The notes under the pieces are model-generated. The model had not been told where the DNA came from, did no database searches, and was given only the letters and a program-made list of their open reading frames with translations. A stretch of DNA of 64,000 bases from contig NZ_LT607409.1 in the NCBI RefSeq assembly GCF_900091505.1, forward strand, positions 4,154,001 through 4,218,000, given 5' to 3'. The DNA is from Micromonospora chokoriensis. GTDB taxonomy: Bacteria; Actinomycetota; Actinomycetes; Mycobacteriales; Micromonosporaceae. Of the stretch, positions 62,902 through 64,000 are shown one piece after another. Positions within the stretch are counted from its first letter, which is position 1. Each line of letters opens with the position of its first letter. A program made the translations under genes and the position numbers.

Positions 62902-63846
62902 TCAGAGCAGCGCCGGCTGACGGATCTCCCGCGCCGGGACGGGGTGGAAGAGGGTGAGCTGGCGCACCCGTCCCTCGCGCAGCACCTGCAACCACAACGC
63001 CGACGGCGGGCAGTGCTCCGGGTCGTCCGGTGGGCTGATCAGGTCGGTCTCCCAGAGCAGCACGTCGCCGCTGGACACGACGTTGCGCAGCCGTTGGCGT
63101 ACCCCGGCCGCCAGGTCGCAGTTCATGCCCTCGACGGCGGCGTCACGACCGACGCGTGGGCCACCCGGAACGACCAGCTCGGCATCCGGCCACCAACTGT
63201 CACGGACCACCCGGTCGAAGTCGCCGTCCATCGCGGTGGCGATCATGTCGCGACCCTCCCGCCACCGCGATGCGTTCGACGCGGTGACGTCGGCGTGTGC
63301 CGCGTTCGCCGCCGTCCGTAGCCCGTCGGAGAGCGCCCGGCGGGCGTGGCTGAGGCGGCTGCGGACGGTGCCGACCGGGATGCCGCAGACGGCAGCGATC
63401 TGGTCGTACGACGACGCGTCGCTGAAGTACCGCAGCAGGGTGACCAACCGGTCGGGCTCGGACAACTGCCCGATGGCGTGCCACACCCAGTCGCGCATCG
63501 CGCCCCGGTCCAGAGCCTCCTCCGGGGTGGGTGTGTCGGCGGGGCGGGCGAACCACTCCGGCTCGGCCACCGGAACGGCTCGGGGCCCGCGTACCGTCGT
63601 GCGGCTGTTGTTGCGGACGATGGCCCGCAACCACGGGCCGACGGCGGACGGGTCGCGCAGGTCACCGATGCGACGCAACGCCATCAGCATGGCGTCCTGC
63701 ACCGCGTCCTCGGCGTCCGGTCCGTAACCGAGGATGCTCACCGCGACGGCCCGCATCCCGGCCTCGTGCCGGGCCAGCAGCGTGCCGAGCGCCGCGGCGT
63801 CTCCCGCCTGCGCCAGCGCCACCAGCTCTGCGTCACCGTGCGTCAC
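62902..63846 (-). CDS. ECF sigma factor with C-terminal SnoaL-like domain
   Basis: 314 residues. Sigma region 2 (GPDAEDAVQDAMLMALRRIG, preceded by HEAGMRAVAV) and region 4 helix-turn-helix (SSYDQIAAVCGIPVGTVRSRLSHARRAL), then a ~110-residue C-terminal domain (SRWREGRDMIATAMDGDFDR ... GRVRQLTLFHPVP) of SnoaL/NTF2-like form. Such fused tails replace an anti-sigma factor and modulate activity in the SigJ and ECF41-like groups. GTG 63846 has GGGAGGA upstream. The right edge (63847-64000) holds only its upstream region. Confidence 0.92.
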   Translation of the reverse strand: MTHGDAELVALAQAGDAAALGTLLARHEAGMRAVAVSILGYGPDAEDAVQDAMLMALRRIGDLRDPSAVGPWLRAIVRNNSRTTVRGPRAVPVAEPEWFARPADTPTPEEALDRGAMRDWVWHAIGQLSEPDRLVTLLRYFSDASSYDQIAAVCGIPVGTVRSRLSHARRALSDGLRTAANAAHADVTASNASRWREGRDMIATAMDGDFDRVVRDSWWPDAELVVPGGPRVGRDAAVEGMNCDLAAGVRQRLRNVVSSGDVLLWETDLISPPDDPEHCPPSALWLQVLREGRVRQLTLFHPVPAREIRQPALL

Positions 63847-64000
63847 GCGACTGTCCTCCCGTAACCCCTGGCGCGTCCTGTTCGAGGCGTTTCGGGGTGA
63901 AAATCGATGCCGCCTCCGACGCCAAGCCTACGGCGGGTGAGGGGTACGGCCGCCGGGCGGTGGGCGCGCGTGCACCCTGGTCGATCAGCTGGTCGACGTA

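Overview
The window is a 64 kb piece of a high-GC actinobacterial chromosome. GC-rich third codon positions, many GTG/TTG starts, CBM2-tagged secreted glycosidases and the mix of LuxR, TetR and LacI regulators point to Micromonosporaceae, most likely Micromonospora; this is inference, because no rRNA or marker gene is present. No tRNA, rRNA, transposase, integrase, CRISPR array or replication origin was found, so it reads as ordinary chromosome with some accessory loci.

Layout. 1-0.9 kb: the end of a secreted protein and a winged-helix regulator. 1.1-8.2 kb: an envelope block, made of a PAP2 phosphatase, OmpR-type response regulator, histidine kinase and lipoprotein (plus strand) facing a translationally coupled membrane acyltransferase / alanine-racemase-like / D-Ala-D-Ala-ligase-like operon (minus strand). 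The last three genes look like a split VanT plus a Van/Ddl ligase. 8.3-11.7 kb: a KatE-type catalase and a secreted cutinase of the PET-hydrolase family. 11.8-17.7 kb: a complete branched-chain-amino-acid-type ABC importer (two ATPases, two permeases, binding lipoprotein), an SDR remnant and a TetR regulator. 17.7-22.2 kb: a large LuxR regulator, an acyl-CoA dehydrogenase and a MaoC hydratase. 22.8-26.4 kb: a 1,214-residue XRE/nSTAND/WD40 protein.

26.5-45.7 kb is a xylan-use locus: GDSL esterase-CBM2, CE7 esterase, LacI repressor, GH3 beta-xylosidase, an LplABC-type sugar importer with a YesL protein, GH42, GH67 alpha-glucuronidase, CE1 esterase-CBM2 and GH10 xylanase-CBM2. Secreted enzymes would cut and deacetylate xylan, the importer would take up (glucurono)xylo-oligomers, and cytoplasmic GH3/GH67/GH42 would finish them. 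Palindromes CCGAAA-N-TTTCGG near the LacI gene and GH3 promoter are the probable control sites. A vanadium-haloperoxidase-like gene sits inside the locus.

46-64 kb: soluble transhydrogenase, an FN3-CBM2 protein with no enzyme domain, a NarL-type two-component pair divergent from a MacB/FtsX-type ABC exporter, a duplicated phytase-like protein, a decayed AraC gene, an XRE/MmyB regulator, aldehyde dehydrogenase, DHA2 drug exporter, DUF5709, an alpha/beta hydrolase and an ECF sigma factor with a C-terminal extension.

The most notable signals are the VanT/VanC-like split cassette, whose racemase has an unusual residue at a position linked to substrate choice; two related intergenic elements (about 45.74-45.90 and 57.80-57.98 kb), each a long perfect inverted repeat between a C-rich arm and a G-quadruplex-prone G-rich arm; the PET-hydrolase-type cutinase; the nSTAND-WD40 gene with a palindromic promoter; and two gene remnants.
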